NCBI GenBank assembly: GCA_022592435.1 | Contig: JABYQS010000076.1 | Location: forward strand, 1 to 64,000 | From: Cerioporus squamosus | Taxonomy: Eukaryota > Basidiomycota > Agaricomycetes > Polyporales > Polyporaceae | Direction of reading: 5' to 3' | DNA length: 64,000 bases | In this document: piece after piece, positions 11,880 through 22,977 of the stretch | How the letters are laid out: every line of letters begins with the position of its first letter | Position numbering within the stretch: position 1 is the first letter of the stretch | Position numbers and translations under genes: made by a program | Notes under the pieces: model-generated | What the model was told of the DNA's origin: nothing | The model's database searches: none | Seen by the model: only the letters and a program-made list of their open reading frames with translations

Positions 11880-12769
11880 GGTGACGGAGGTGGAAGAAGA
11901 AAGGAGAGTGTGTCTGGACGGTGAACGCAGGCTGCTCTCTTATGGGTGGGGCGGGAAGTTGCCGATCAGAGGTCATCAGCACCAAGATCATCCCGATTCG
12001 ATAATCTAACCGCCGTGACAATCGGTCACAATCGGTGACTCTCCCCAATCCGCTCAAGGCTGCCGTCACTCGCTTTTCGAGGTGGCCGAGTCTCTCTGCA
12101 CAGCACCATCATATCCATCATGTCTTCGTGCGTTCTTTCTGCTCCGGCTCGCCCAGAGCATTGGTGTACGGCACTGGCAGAAGTGCGCCTTATAGCCCAC
12201 ATACGCAGAGCAACTTCGGGAGACTCAGGCAGGCCTGTGATGCACCACAAACGCGATAGGCAACGAACGTCCTCAGGACACTCACTAGAAGGACAGCTTC
12301 TCAGCCCTGGAAGGACTTCTCTGCGCCCAGGTACCTCGGGAAGCGTCGCCACATATGATCCGAGTGGATGAGGTGCGCTGATTGAATCCACGAAGTGGCC
12401 TCGTAGCTGATTGATCCTGTGCATACTCAAAGTTCGTCCTCCGTCCATGGGGATGCCGACATCGAAGCGGATGAACCTGCCACTTCGCTACCATGCCTGG
12501 ACCCGCCACCTGTCTCCGGCATCACACACACGCCGGCTACTTCTCCATCCCAGGGACACCTATCTGCGGGGAGTCTCAGGATCGACGACGACCACATTCG
12601 CTCAGGCTTGGCTCGCTGCTCGCTTCCGGTCAACTCTGCTCGTTGTTTCACGTCCTTCCCATAGCGATTCTTGCTGCACTTGCGAACCTGGCTTCCTGAC
12701 CGGGTCGTTGTACAGGCTCCGCAATACAAAGCCTGCGTAACGGCACATGTACTCCCGCCTTCTTTTCTC
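11880..12769. other. No recognised gene
   Basis: The cyclophilin promoter should lie just upstream of 11879. The rest holds only unsupported open frames on both strands. Confidence 0.4.
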
Positions 12770-13738
12770 ATGATATCATTAGACTCGGCGACCGGTTCGA
12801 CTGGCACAACATTGTCGGCCCTCGGCCTCTCCTTGCTGCTGACATCTGGGGTCCCTGCTCTGCCCGCCGCCCGGGGTGCGTTACGGGCCTTTCTCACTCC
12901 TGGCTGCATCCACTTTCACCGCAGCGTTCCGCTGGCTCCGGAGGATGCGTCACCTGCACCAGCGCGCGACGTCAGAGATGCATGGTCCTCGCTCGAGAAC
13001 CGCACCGCCCCGGAGCTAGATGGTTATGCCACCCGGCTTCTTCGCGGCATGCCTGCCGGCGTAGCAACGGCCGCTGAATACACAGGTGAGTTAGTTTCTT
13101 GCAGTTCCGCCGTCTCTTACAGAGGAGACAGGACGCCCGCCCACGATGCGACCGAGCACAGAAGCCTGGCACGATTGTCTCGGGAGGGCGCTCAGCTTTA
13201 CTACTACACCCTAACGGCGGCGCCGATTCACCCATGGTCGCGGATGTCTTGAAACACGCTGTTAACGCCACTGTGCACATGCATTCGCCTTGTATGGGAC
13301 GTGGCCGTCTACATGGTGGAACCCCTGTGTGTATCGTACGCGTGGTAACTCTGTGCGCTCCCTTCTGGTATTCACAATTGAACTCAATATCACCGTCTTC
13401 CGTGTCGCCACCCGGTGCGGCCTGCGTGCATCCTTCTGTGTGGTAGGATTCCGCACATGGTACGCATCGCTGATTCTCATGTTGTAGACACGTATGCACC
13501 CACAATGCAACACCGTCGTGCCACATTCCTCTCCGGGCTACGGCGTGCCCACCCTGCTGAACTCGTACCGGGGACATCTGAACGCAACTCTGACAGGTGC
13601 CAAGTGAGTGGCATAACCCTGCTCCGGACGAACGCAAACTCAACTTTGCCTTCTGCGCAGTCCTCCGGCGGAGCATCTGACAAGAGGACCCCGTCCTGCA
13701 TTGCGCAGTGCGGTCGCGCCACCTGTCCCGTATCCTGA
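12770..13738 (+). CDS. Possible multi-exon hypothetical protein
   Basis: From ATG 12770 a 105-codon frame (MISLDSATGSTGTTLSALGL...) has a hydrophobic N-terminal stretch and ends at a good donor (gtgagt, about 13086). The matching acceptor is near 13126. Downstream, frames such as PNGGADSPMVADVLKHAVNA and YGVPTLLNSYRGHLNATLTG look protein-like, and a clear intron (gtgagt near 13603, acceptor gcgcag near 13660) is present. I could not join the pieces in one frame: one join near 13205 needs a one-base shift. No family is recognised. It may be a real but broken or misassembled gene, or a chance arrangement. Confidence 0.25.
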
Positions 13739-15412
13739 TCATCGCTCTAGCCGTGTGGCGACGGCGATCGTGGACCCTAGGGCCGCTTGGCCGATGCGGC
13801 GGGCACGAACAGCACTTGTCCTGTGTTCTCAGCGCGCCGGGTGATCTGGGTACGATGCACGGTTAGTGTGCAGTTTAGGTTCCAATTGCGTCCGTCGAAA
13901 TCGAGGCGACTGCGGTGGAAGTCACGGGAGTTCTATGTTTGCAGGCTTCATCGAATCTCCGTGAACCCGCACGCCTTTCTAGATGTGTCGCTGAATCCGA
14001 GCTAATCATGTTTTTGACAAGCACGAACACGGTGTGGGGGCGTAAATCCCTGGATGCTCGCCTCCGCTGCCTTGTGCGACATATTGGCCACGGATGACTG
14101 AGAAGGACTCCAGTAGGAAGCGCGATGTTATCCGTTGCTATCTTGGACTCTGGAGTGAAGTACTCGCCGATCGTCGCTAGTCGGGGGCTGTGGCGCACGA
14201 TGGTGATCCTAGTTGCAGTCGTGAGTAATCCTCACTTATGTAGTCGTAACCATGCATCCATCTTCGTGTTCGGCAGCGATGTTTGGTATGTTTCACAAGG
14301 TCTCACTCAGCACCGCTTCCCCAACGCATGCAATCAAATAAATCCGCTTTCGAGAACTTGTCGTCGGGTGTGGATATGTATGCTTGCCGGATATCGTCCT
14401 GTATCGCGCTCGTTCGGATGGTTTGTCTCAGTGTCGATTCGTTCGGGTAAGTACCTCGAGGTCAACGCGATTCTAAACATCAGCTCAAGTCATATATCAT
14501 TTGGTGCGAGTTTCAATGTTAAGCTCTGAGGATCTGCGTGTTGCTTCATAACCCGGTTGCGATGATGTAAGAAAGCGTGCCTGTCGGTCCTCATCATCGT
14601 TGACTTATGCCGGGCGTTTTGCAATGCGGCACGGAGGTACTTACGGCGATTGTTAGGAACACGAATGACAATGACATCGTCCCACCCGTGGTCAGCGAGT
14701 CCGTGTTGTACTCGAGCGTGGGTGCGATTGGATAGTGCCAACGACTGCAACTGCCAAAGGCTCGTATACTAAGCATGAAGACAGTCGAACAACCGTCCAA
14801 TTTCGCCGTACCTATGCTGGGGCGGTCGCCCGACGCGCGCAGATCCAGAAACCGAGCAGCTCACATGTATGTGTGTGTGTATTTTTCGTCTCTAGACCTC
14901 GCAGGTTCCACAGCTTGGTACATAAGCCGGGGCCTCCGTGGGTGCAGTTACTTACTAGTCAGGCACCGTTGATGCCGGCCTGGTTCATGAGCGGCCTCCA
15001 GGACGGGTGGGGCTGCTACCGACCTCTGAACTTGACGATGTCGCGAGCTGTGTACCACGGACGCGCATCGCGACGGGGACGAGGGGGTTAGCCCCGAGGC
15101 CGTTGACTCCGTTGCGGATGACAGCCCCGAGATCCAGTAAATAGCGTTGGCGGGGACGCGGTGCGCGGGAACGAGCGTGATGACGCCGGAGAAGGAGATC
15201 TCTGATGGGATCACTGTGCGCCTCGGCAAGACGATGGTCCAAAATTGCCGAGCGAGAGCACTCCCTATGTACTCCTTACTTGAACCCGAGTGCTCCTCCG
15301 CACTCCTCTCCTCCCCCCTTCCTCCTCGCCGTCGCCGGCGTCGTCCCTCATGTGCACCTCACGGCCCCCCGCGCACACACCGCTGCCACTCGTTTACTGA
15401 CGACCCCGTGTT
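13739..15412. other. No recognised gene; short TG repeat
   Basis: No supported coding region was found. A short TGTGTGTGTGTA run lies near 14870. The last 150 bases should contain the promoter of the DUF6533 gene. Confidence 0.4.
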
Positions 15413-17254
15413 ATGATGAGCGCGGATGTAGTCCCGCAGCCAGTGTGAGTCCGGCCCTCAGCCACCTACGTACGGCTGCCCCTGTCGTCAGAGTGTCCTG
15501 ACACAGAGATCAGACATACACACAACTACCTCCATCTAGTCGGCGTCGGTGAGTGCGGATGCATATAGATGAGATATGCGAAGACTGACTCCCCGTGCAA
15601 GTCATCTTGTATTATGACTATACCCTCACCTTTGGCGAAGAGTACTGGCGAATATGGAAGAGTCCTCGGCCCATGTCGTCTTGTCTCTTCTTCCTCAATC
15701 GCTACCTCCCGGTGCTTGGTGTACGTTCCTCAACCTCGAGACGTGTGCTATCATGAACTCTGTGTGTAGGACATCGCGGTGAACGTCGGTAACTTCTACA
15801 CATTCCCGACAGAACTCGTGCGTCCTCCGTCCATCTCGCATACCAGTTCCTGACATTATTGCATAGGGGTGAGCCATGCTCGGCCTATCGCGGGCGATGC
15901 ATCTGACCGTTCCGCGTACAGTTGTAGGCATTATGCCTTCTTCCGACAGTTGCTGTTGATCGTCAATCAGGTCGTCGTATGCTGTATGGTCTTAAACATA
16001 CAAAGCCCTAGCGCACTTGACTAACACCCTTCCAGACATACTCTTCCTGAGGACATTCGCTCTCTACGGGAGAGACTGGAGAGTTGGGGGCTCCATCCTC
16101 GCCTTCGCCATGGCCCTTCTGGGCATTTCTTGTGTACGTGATGACCATCCTTCTCTCGCATCGCAGCATCTACTAACCCATCACGTACATCAGTGGTCCA
16201 TCGTAGGACAGCACGAGGACGTCGAGCTTCGGGGTGGTTGTCACTTGGCCGCAGACCGCATGACGTACGAGCATCCCCCCTCTATATGCACCTCCATTCC
16301 TGACTTCGTCGGCATCTTATTTGACACAGAGCTATTCGTGAGTACCCTCCAGCTCTACCTCATCTTACTCTGCTCATCCGAGACAGGGCTCGCCGTGGCT
16401 TGGGAATCCCTCTTCCTGTTTGACCTTACGATATTTTGTCTGACACTCTTCAAGACGTGGAAAACGCGACGGCGCAACCCCGTTACTATTGCGCGGAATG
16501 ACATTATATCCCTTGTGATGCGCGACGGTTCGTCTTCCCAACCTGACGTCTTCTTTGCTTAGTTGACATGTCCGGCGCCAGGTGCTTTGTACTTCGCGTA
16601 CGCTTCCCGCATGGCCTGCAGCGCTCTCCGTCAATTTACTGACGATTCTCTCACAGTGTCATGGCGTCTGCGAACCTGGCCAATACGCTGACGTTCTACG
16701 TGAGTGATCTGTTCACTTCGACGTCTCCGCAGCCCGGTAACTTACAGAACTTTCCAATACAGTTCGCGGAGGCATGTCTTCTTGTGCTGCGGGCATCTCG
16801 GACTAAACCTTATTAACGCCATCCCTCCCACTTACCTGCTATCTAGCCCATCCTCCGCGGATGTCTCTCGACGGCGGCAAGCTGCATCTCCGTGACGATG
16901 ATGTCCCGTCTGATGCTCAACCTCCATGGTTCCGCGAGCGGCCGCGAGGCCGTCACGGACCCCATATCAGACTCGTCTGGGCCCTCCGACAACTCGACGA
17001 CTCTGTTCTTCACCACACGCATATCGATGCCCCCCGTCTCCATGACGGCGACGTGGGACCCGGAATCGGCGCGGTACCGTGACCGCGAGTCCGCGTACGT
17101 GCGCGATGCGCGGTCGGGACATGAGCATGGATATATCGAGGAGGTGTACGAGATGCAGGATACCCACTACCGCGACCGCGACGATACCCATGTGCGAGTG
17201 TCTACCGAGCTCCGGCGTCCAGGAGGGGACGGACACGACAAGCTTGGCTGGTAG
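15413..17254 (+). CDS. DUF6533 multi-pass membrane protein
   Basis: An intron-rich gene starting MMSADVVPQP at 15413. The N-terminal exons carry the DUF6533 signature: HNYLHLVGVV, then ILYYDYTLTFGEEYWRIWKS (15604-15663) and LFFLNRYLPVLG. Later hydrophobic segments follow: ILFLRTFALYGRDWRVGGSI (16039), a helix around SILAFAMALLGISC, LFDTELFVSTLQLYLILLC, and MASANLANTLTFYFAEACLL. The C-terminus is a long polar cytosolic tail, rich in Arg and Asp, ending at 17254. DUF6533 proteins are a large membrane family expanded in Agaricomycetes, with a seven-helix layout reminiscent of receptors. No ligand or partner is known to me, so a signalling role is only a guess. Several exon borders between 15950 and 16860 are approximate. 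Confidence 0.8.
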
Positions 17255-17521
17255 CAGATCTGGCAGTTGCTACCTCAGCGACACATTCTTGGACCTTGGA
17301 CCTTTCCTTGAAGAGGGTCCACAAGAGCAGCCCAGCGCATAGTATGGACCGTAATAATCTGTATTCTGAGCTTATAGCAGCCTTGTAAGAGTATAGACCT
17401 ACCTCCCACCACTTTAGAGTGTATACCAGAGTACAGTTTGTGGCAATGGTCGGTCTGGGGGACGGTGAAGTACTCGTAAGCCTGCATTGTATATAGCCTA
17501 TGCACGAAGAGCAATGAACAA

Positions 17522-17603
17522 GTCCCTATCGATTAGTGGTTAGATCATCACGTTGTGGTCACACAATTCCGTGAAGACGCCGGCTCGAATCCGGCTAGGG
17601 ACA
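17522..17603 (+). tRNA. tRNA-His (anticodon GTG) with a 10-nt intron
   Basis: All arms pair. The acceptor GTCCCTA (17522-17528) pairs with TAGGGAC (17596-17602), with A73 as discriminator. The D-stem is GATT/GATC around AGTGGTTA. The anticodon stem is TCACG/CGTGA. The T-arm is GCCGG-CTCGAAT-CCGGC. The anticodon loop contains GTG at 17555-17557, and a 10-nt intron at 17559-17568 sits in the canonical place after position 37. The intron contains CAC, which can pair with the anticodon, a common precursor feature. Removing it leaves 72 nt. T runs shortly after 17605 can serve as the RNA polymerase III terminator. The extra 5' G of tRNA-His is not encoded as an unpaired base and would be added after transcription, as in other eukaryotes. 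Confidence 0.93.
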
Positions 17604-18044
17604 GTCTTTTGCTCCTTTTTCCCTCCTGGTTGGCCAAATGCATTTTCTTTCTCTGCGCTCTGAGTCGCAGCCACGTCGGTGCAATCACTGGTATTCTGCA
17701 GGTACATCGAGGGTCCGGACAAACCACTTCTGTACTTTTCTGTATCGTTGACTGCAGCATACCTTGCGCTTCATGTGTTGGTACTTCCAAGTCACGCGGC
17801 GACAGAGCACGGGGAAGGAGCGTGTTGCTAAAGGACTGTGAGGTATACATCGAGAGGGAATCGTCCGAGTCGACCCTCATAACCATAACCGAGACCAGAC
17901 CAACGGAACATAGTTCAAGCACATCCGACTAAGAGACAACGTTCAAGACCAACGCAAGTGGAATCAGGCCCTCCTGATCAGTACCACTGCCTATCACCTC
18001 CCAAACGCCTACGCGGGGATGGCAGGTGAAGTAGGTGACGAGCT
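17604..18044. other. Intergenic, nothing recognised
   Basis: This follows the tRNA terminator and precedes the 3' end of the minus-strand GPI-protein gene. No supported feature. Confidence 0.4.
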
Positions 18045-18879
18045 TCATGCGAGCATGAGACCGAAGGCAGCGAGGGCGGCGGCGGCGAGAGTGCCGGGGG
18101 CGGAGAGGCCGGATGCGCCGTTGTTTTGGCCGCTGGCAGTGCTCGACGCGGCGGCGCCGGTCGCTGAAGCGGAGCCTGCTGCAGAGCCGGTCGCGGACCC
18201 GCCGAGGGTAGGGGTCGCGGAGGATGCGGGGTAGGCGGCACCGAGGGCCTTGATCTCGAATTGCTGAGACTCGGCGTAGACCTGCAGGGCGCGGGGGGCA
18301 GGTCAGTTTGCTGAAGCTTGGGTGCAGGTTTGCCAGAGGGGGCATGAATGGGAGGGAAACACGATGGAAGACTCTGGGAAATGGGAGGGAGTAAAGCGCG
18401 AGCAGATAAGGACGACTCACATCCGTGAGGTTGAACGGGTTAGCGAGCTGGATGGTGTAGCCAGTCCCAGGGGGCATGTTGACCTGGTCCTTCGTGATGA
18501 GCTTCGAGCAGTCGAAGTTGTTTTGCTGCGAGATGAACGGCTGAGGTGCGGTAAGGACGTTGACGTTCGTGTTTGCGATGCTGCGCGGCCATGAGTGCCC
18601 CGACAAGCCCCACCGATACGACCAGGACTCACGAGACGGTGAAGTTCGTGTAGGGAGACGTCTTGCATGTCCAGGTAACGACGTTGTCGGACTCAGCGAC
18701 TGTCAAAACCACCCCAAGGCCGGGCTCTTTTAGCTGACTGCTCCAGACGCACAGGAGAAAAGGAGATACTGACCCCACCAGAGATTGGGACCGCCGGGCG
18801 CAATAACCTCAAGCTGGGCAGCAGCGCCGCTGGCGAGGGCGACGAGGGTGGCGGAAAGAGCGGCGGCAGAGAACTTCAT
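18045..18879 (-). CDS. Kre9/KNH-like GPI-anchored Ser/Thr-rich wall protein
   Basis: Four exons starting at ATG 18879 join to about 190 residues. A signal peptide covers residues 1-21 (MKFSAAALSATLVALASGAAA). The mature part begins QLEVIAPGGPNLWWG, the typical opening of the Kre9/KNH beta-sandwich domain. Further conserved pieces are ESDNVVTWTCKTSPYTNFTV and PPGTGYTIQLANPFNLTDVY. The possible N-glycosylation sites are NFT and NLT. A Ser/Ala/Gly-rich linker follows, then a hydrophobic C-terminus (LAAAALAAFGLMLA) preceded by small residues such as NNGASG, as needed for a GPI anchor. The protein is expected at the outer plasma membrane or wall. Related fungal proteins are linked to beta-glucan assembly, but no activity is proven for this type. 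Confidence 0.87.
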
Positions 18880-19844
18880 CGTGGTCGACGGACGGACGAA
18901 CGGAAGGCGTGGCAGCGGGGGGAAGAGGGGAAGAACAAGGCTTGGGCGAGGGCAACCAGCTGGACTGTCCCAGAGCACACGGGCACGGCGAGCATTCCTC
19001 GGCCGGGCGGCACGCGGCCCTTGACGGAGGCGCATCAGCTTCCTAGCCCGGGCGGCCTGCCATGCCGCACACTCGCTCTTTGCTCCGTACCACGATGTCC
19101 ATGCATGTTGCTCTGGTGTTAACGACGGCGGGAAACGTCCTTCCTTGCGGCGTGGTCAGAACATGGACGACGCGCATCGTTCGTGGAGCTGCGAGCAGGC
19201 TAAGCCAGCTTTAGCCAGCGATGCTCGGCTAGGACGCGTGTTCAGAATGCTCGTGGTGAGTGCATGTCACTTTCTTGTCGCGCAAGTTCTTTGCGAAAGA
19301 TTCCAGGACGTGCGTAGTGGGTGGTGGGGGTGGGAAGGAGAGAGCAGTGGGCCGCAGTACTGCGCACTCGACGACGCCCTCCGGAGCTGCGCCACTGAAA
19401 CATGATTCCGTCTTGCAGTCACAAACGGAGAACTTGAGGGCGAGCGGACACGTCGTATGGACTCCCGCGGAGCCTGTACAATCGTGAACGGCCCAGGGGG
19501 CGGAATGTTCGCATGGAGGGACGGAGGTTGAAGCTCACGGAGCTCGCATCCCCATGCTGCTATGGCAAGTGCGGGACTTCGCTCGCTGCGGTGCTCATCT
19601 TCACTATGAGCTTCCTTTCGTACGTTCATGACGCCGGGCTCCAGCACTAGTGCGTGGACAGCGTGGCACCTAGACGGCTGGTGTCCCAGAGATCGTCTTC
19701 TTCGTGCCGCCGCCCCGCTACACGTTGTATGCGGCGGACTTGACGTCGTCGTCGAGCTACGAGCTTCATATATGCAGCCTGCTTTCCCTCCCCCACACTC
19801 TGCTCCCCGGGATGAGTATCTCGCCTTGACAGCCCCACACCGAC
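18880..19844. other. Divergent intergenic region
   Basis: About 965 bp between the start codons of the GPI-protein gene (minus) and the RBR ligase gene (plus). Both promoters should be here. No specific site was identified, and open frames on the minus strand lack support. Confidence 0.45.
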
Positions 19845-21330
19845 ATGGACCGCAACAACGCACTCGGCTTGACTTTCCATCCTGATCAGGAGGTCTTCGA
19901 TGTAGCAAACCTCGACTGGGACAGCGTCACGCTGGTCTCACTGGACTCCGTACGCGACGATCTGGATCGAAAGCGTTCTTCGTTCTTCAACTTGGGACGT
20001 TGGACTTCAGGAGAGAGAAGGATTACGCCGGTTTGGCGAAATGCGGGTTCTCAGTGGCGAAGGAAGTACGTCGGATTCGTTACGCTATCCTTCAACAACA
20101 CCTCACATGAGCAGGTTCTCCGCTACCGTGCAGAACGTCCGACGACGCTTGCTGCCCACTCTACTTCATGCGGTCACGAATGGATTTACCTGCAAATTCG
20201 CGGCGAATGCCCCACGAAATCATGCTGTGGTGCCATACGCTGTCTTTACTCTGTATGTGAGCTGTGTTCGCTTGACGGACAGAACTGACGTTGGCGATAG
20301 ATTAGCTCACCAATGTGCAGCGTGTCAATCGAGCTTTCCGATCCACGAACGTGCTGTGACCGCTCCTTGTGGACACCAATACCATGTCGACTGCATGCTT
20401 ACCTTGGTCGAAACCTCCCTGCAAGCGCTGTCATCCTTCCCTCCTCGCTGCTGCCGGCAAACCATACCTTCCGAGGTGTTTGACAGGTATATGTCACGTT
20501 CTCTGCGGTCTGCACACGCGGAACGCCAGGCCGAGTACGACTGCCCCAAGCGCGTTTACTGTGCCAACCCCCGATGCAGCCACTTCCTCGGCCCCCGAGA
20601 TAAACGCATTCCAATCCGCGTCCTCAAGTGCCCTGCCTCTTCGTGCGGTACATGCACCTGTGCGCGGTGCAAGGCATACGTCGACGGTCCCGCATCTCGC
20701 CATGAGTGCACCCATGACCCCGGCCACCGTGCCACCCTCAGGCTCGGGAGTCGCATGGGCTGGGTCCGCTGTCCGACCTGCGAGGAGCTCATCGAACGCC
20801 ACGGCGGATGCGCACACATGACGTGCGTGTGTGGCACCGACTTCTGCTACCGCTGCAGGGCCGTGTGGAAGACGTGCAACTGCGTCGACTGGGGCGACGG
20901 TGTCGGCGCGGACGATCGTGAAGCACGGTTGTTCGCCCCGTTGGAGGAGGGAGGGGACCTGCGCCCCCAGCTCGCACTGTGGATCCCACCGGTCCAGGAG
21001 CGTGACAGAGGTGGTACGGACGACGGTCGGGAGAGCTGGGTTGATGTCGTTCCGACCCCACCGCCGCGGCCACGCTCGCGGTCCTTCACGCATACGCGGC
21101 CCGACAGTCTGGCGGCCTACGCCGCATTCTTCCTCGACAACCCACGTCCTGGACAGTCTTCCCTGATATCGGCGAGCCCGAAACTCAGCGTCCGTGCGAG
21201 TCGCACGCAGACGGTCCTCGCGGAGGACGACATGGCGCCATGTTTTCCGTTCCTGGTGGACCCGGAACTACTTGCCCGTGGACTTCAAGCACAGGAGATC
21301 CGTCGGCGTAGGCGGGCAGTCAGCTTCTGA
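19845..21330 (+). CDS. RBR-type E3 ubiquitin ligase (RING1-IBR-RING2)
   Basis: The RING1-IBR-RING2 block is unambiguous in the open frame at about 20300-20890. RING1 starts CAACQSSF and continues with APCGHQYHVDC and PPRCC. The IBR carries YCANPRCSHFLG, LKCPASSCGTCTCARCK and HEC. RING2 begins CPTCEELIERHGGCAHMTC, where the cysteine of GGCAHMTC is the expected catalytic residue that takes ubiquitin from the E2, and ends FCYRCRAVWKTCNC. A tail of about 150 residues ending RRRRRAVSF follows. The start at ATG 19845 (MDRNNALGLTFHPDQEVFDV) is plausible with an intron at 19950-20010. The 5' structure remains open, because another frame near 20010-20100 also reads like protein. Substrate and pathway are unknown. 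Such ligases are numerous in Agaricomycetes. Confidence 0.83.
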
Positions 21331-22977
21331 TATTAGCTTTCCCCCGGCTTTCCATGGGAGTCGATCATGATTACGACAGACGCTTCTGAGTACGACCTTC
21401 ACGACCCGTTATACGACCCCATTGTGTATCTTATGCTCGTTGCTCTTCACGTTTCATTTACGCAGGCTTCACACTCGACTCCGCTGAGGGCATTCCCTCG
21501 CTCATAGCCTCGTCGAGTCATTGTGAGCGTTCGTGCTCCCATCGTCATGCCTAGGCCTCGACCGTTGGCCGCCGTGGCAGGCAAGATGCTCGGAATTGGT
21601 CCTAAACCACGAATGTGTGCCTTCGGTATGGTCCCGCGAACCTAAGCTCAACCTGCCGACTCACACGTGTCGCTGCATCTTCTCCTATATACGGCACTCC
21701 TCCAGTCCGTCCCCCTCAACAAGCTACACCGTCACCGGTCCCATTCCGAAGGAGTGGTTTGCCAACATATGAATGCCGTCGACCCGCTCACGTGCGAATG
21801 GTCTGGGCGCACCAACGCATTGGCACCATCGTTCTCCGAGGTGACTGAACCCATGCTCCACATCCTACTCGTGCATAGCACTCGTGGTGCGTGCCGGCCT
21901 GAGTCGAGAACGTCGCTTATTCGACCTGGTCTTGTGCCAAAACGAAGCCACCGCTCCCCTCGACCAACCCCAGCCCAGCATCGAGATTCGAAATGGTCCT
22001 CGCATCAGTCGGGGGTTCATATGTAGCGGCGCACCACCCGACGCTGCGGTCATGATAGTCATCGACGTTTCGTTACGGTCGAGTAAGTACCCCTGTCCGG
22101 CAAGGTCCAATAACGCATGCAAGTTTGCGTTCGCCTCGATCATATCCAGGACTGCTACGCCTCCTGACGATGTTCCGCGGTTATCTCATATTTATCGGCT
22201 TACACCTCCTATCCAAGAGATACTCTCGGTACTGGACGAATGTCCGTAGGGCACTTGGATACAGATCCTGTTAGAGCTCCGACTTGGAGTTTGGATCCTC
22301 CAGAACTATATCTAAACCCTCACCGCGGATAGTCATCCACTGACCGGTGACCCTCACGACATGTCTCCAGCCTTGCCCTGCTTCTGTATACACTCTCCGC
22401 CTACCTGCGCGTGTGGGTTGGAGAATGCGACTACAAAGTGACCTTCTCCTTCTCATCCTCCTCGTCCTCCCCTTCTTCCCCCTCAACTGGCTACTTGCGT
22501 CTCTCCCCCTTCCTACTTCTCTTGGTTGTCACTCCCTTAGTAAGAACGTATAGTACATGATATATAGGACCACATAGCCTTGCAGACCTTACGGTGCAGG
22601 TTCTCGACATTGGCTTGCCGGCCATGACGCGCCGCGGACGCGTCGAGCAAATCAGTCACATGAGCGCGTATTGGCGTTGATTAGGGCTTATCGGCCGATA
22701 AGTAATGGGTAAGGCTCGCGGAGACAAAAGGCGGTGGCTCGGGTTTGGAGACGTCCTCCACCGACTTGTCCTCCGCCGCGCTTCTCTCCTTCCCGCTCTT
22801 TGTCTGAGGACAGTACGTTGCGACGCCTCTTCTGCACTGCCGACAGCTTTTTTGTAGTCTGCAACCCGTGGATAACGACATTCAGCTTCCTTGGTCGTCC
22901 TGGCGCCGTCTCATTGTGACGGACTTCACCTCTGCGTATATCAACGCCCGCGGCCACCCCGCAACTCCCCATCGACC
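21331..22977. other. No recognised gene
   Basis: A stretch of 1.6 kb. Overlapping open frames of about 90-120 codons on both strands near 21870-22250 have no recognisable domain. The last 200 bases should hold the promoter of the S1/P1 nuclease gene. Confidence 0.4.

Noticed and set aside
12972..13742. 256-codon minus-strand frame
   Set aside because: Cys/Arg-rich with no recognisable fold; plus-strand splice signals in the same place are more convincing, though also weak.
14860..14885. TG microsatellite as a regulatory element
   Set aside because: Only a few units, in a region without a supported gene.
20494..21093. 199-codon minus-strand frame
   Set aside because: It lies opposite the clear RING1-IBR-RING2 domains of the RBR ligase.
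21865..22249. Overlapping frames on both strands
   Set aside because: Neither has a domain, signal peptide or splice evidence. Left as unassigned.
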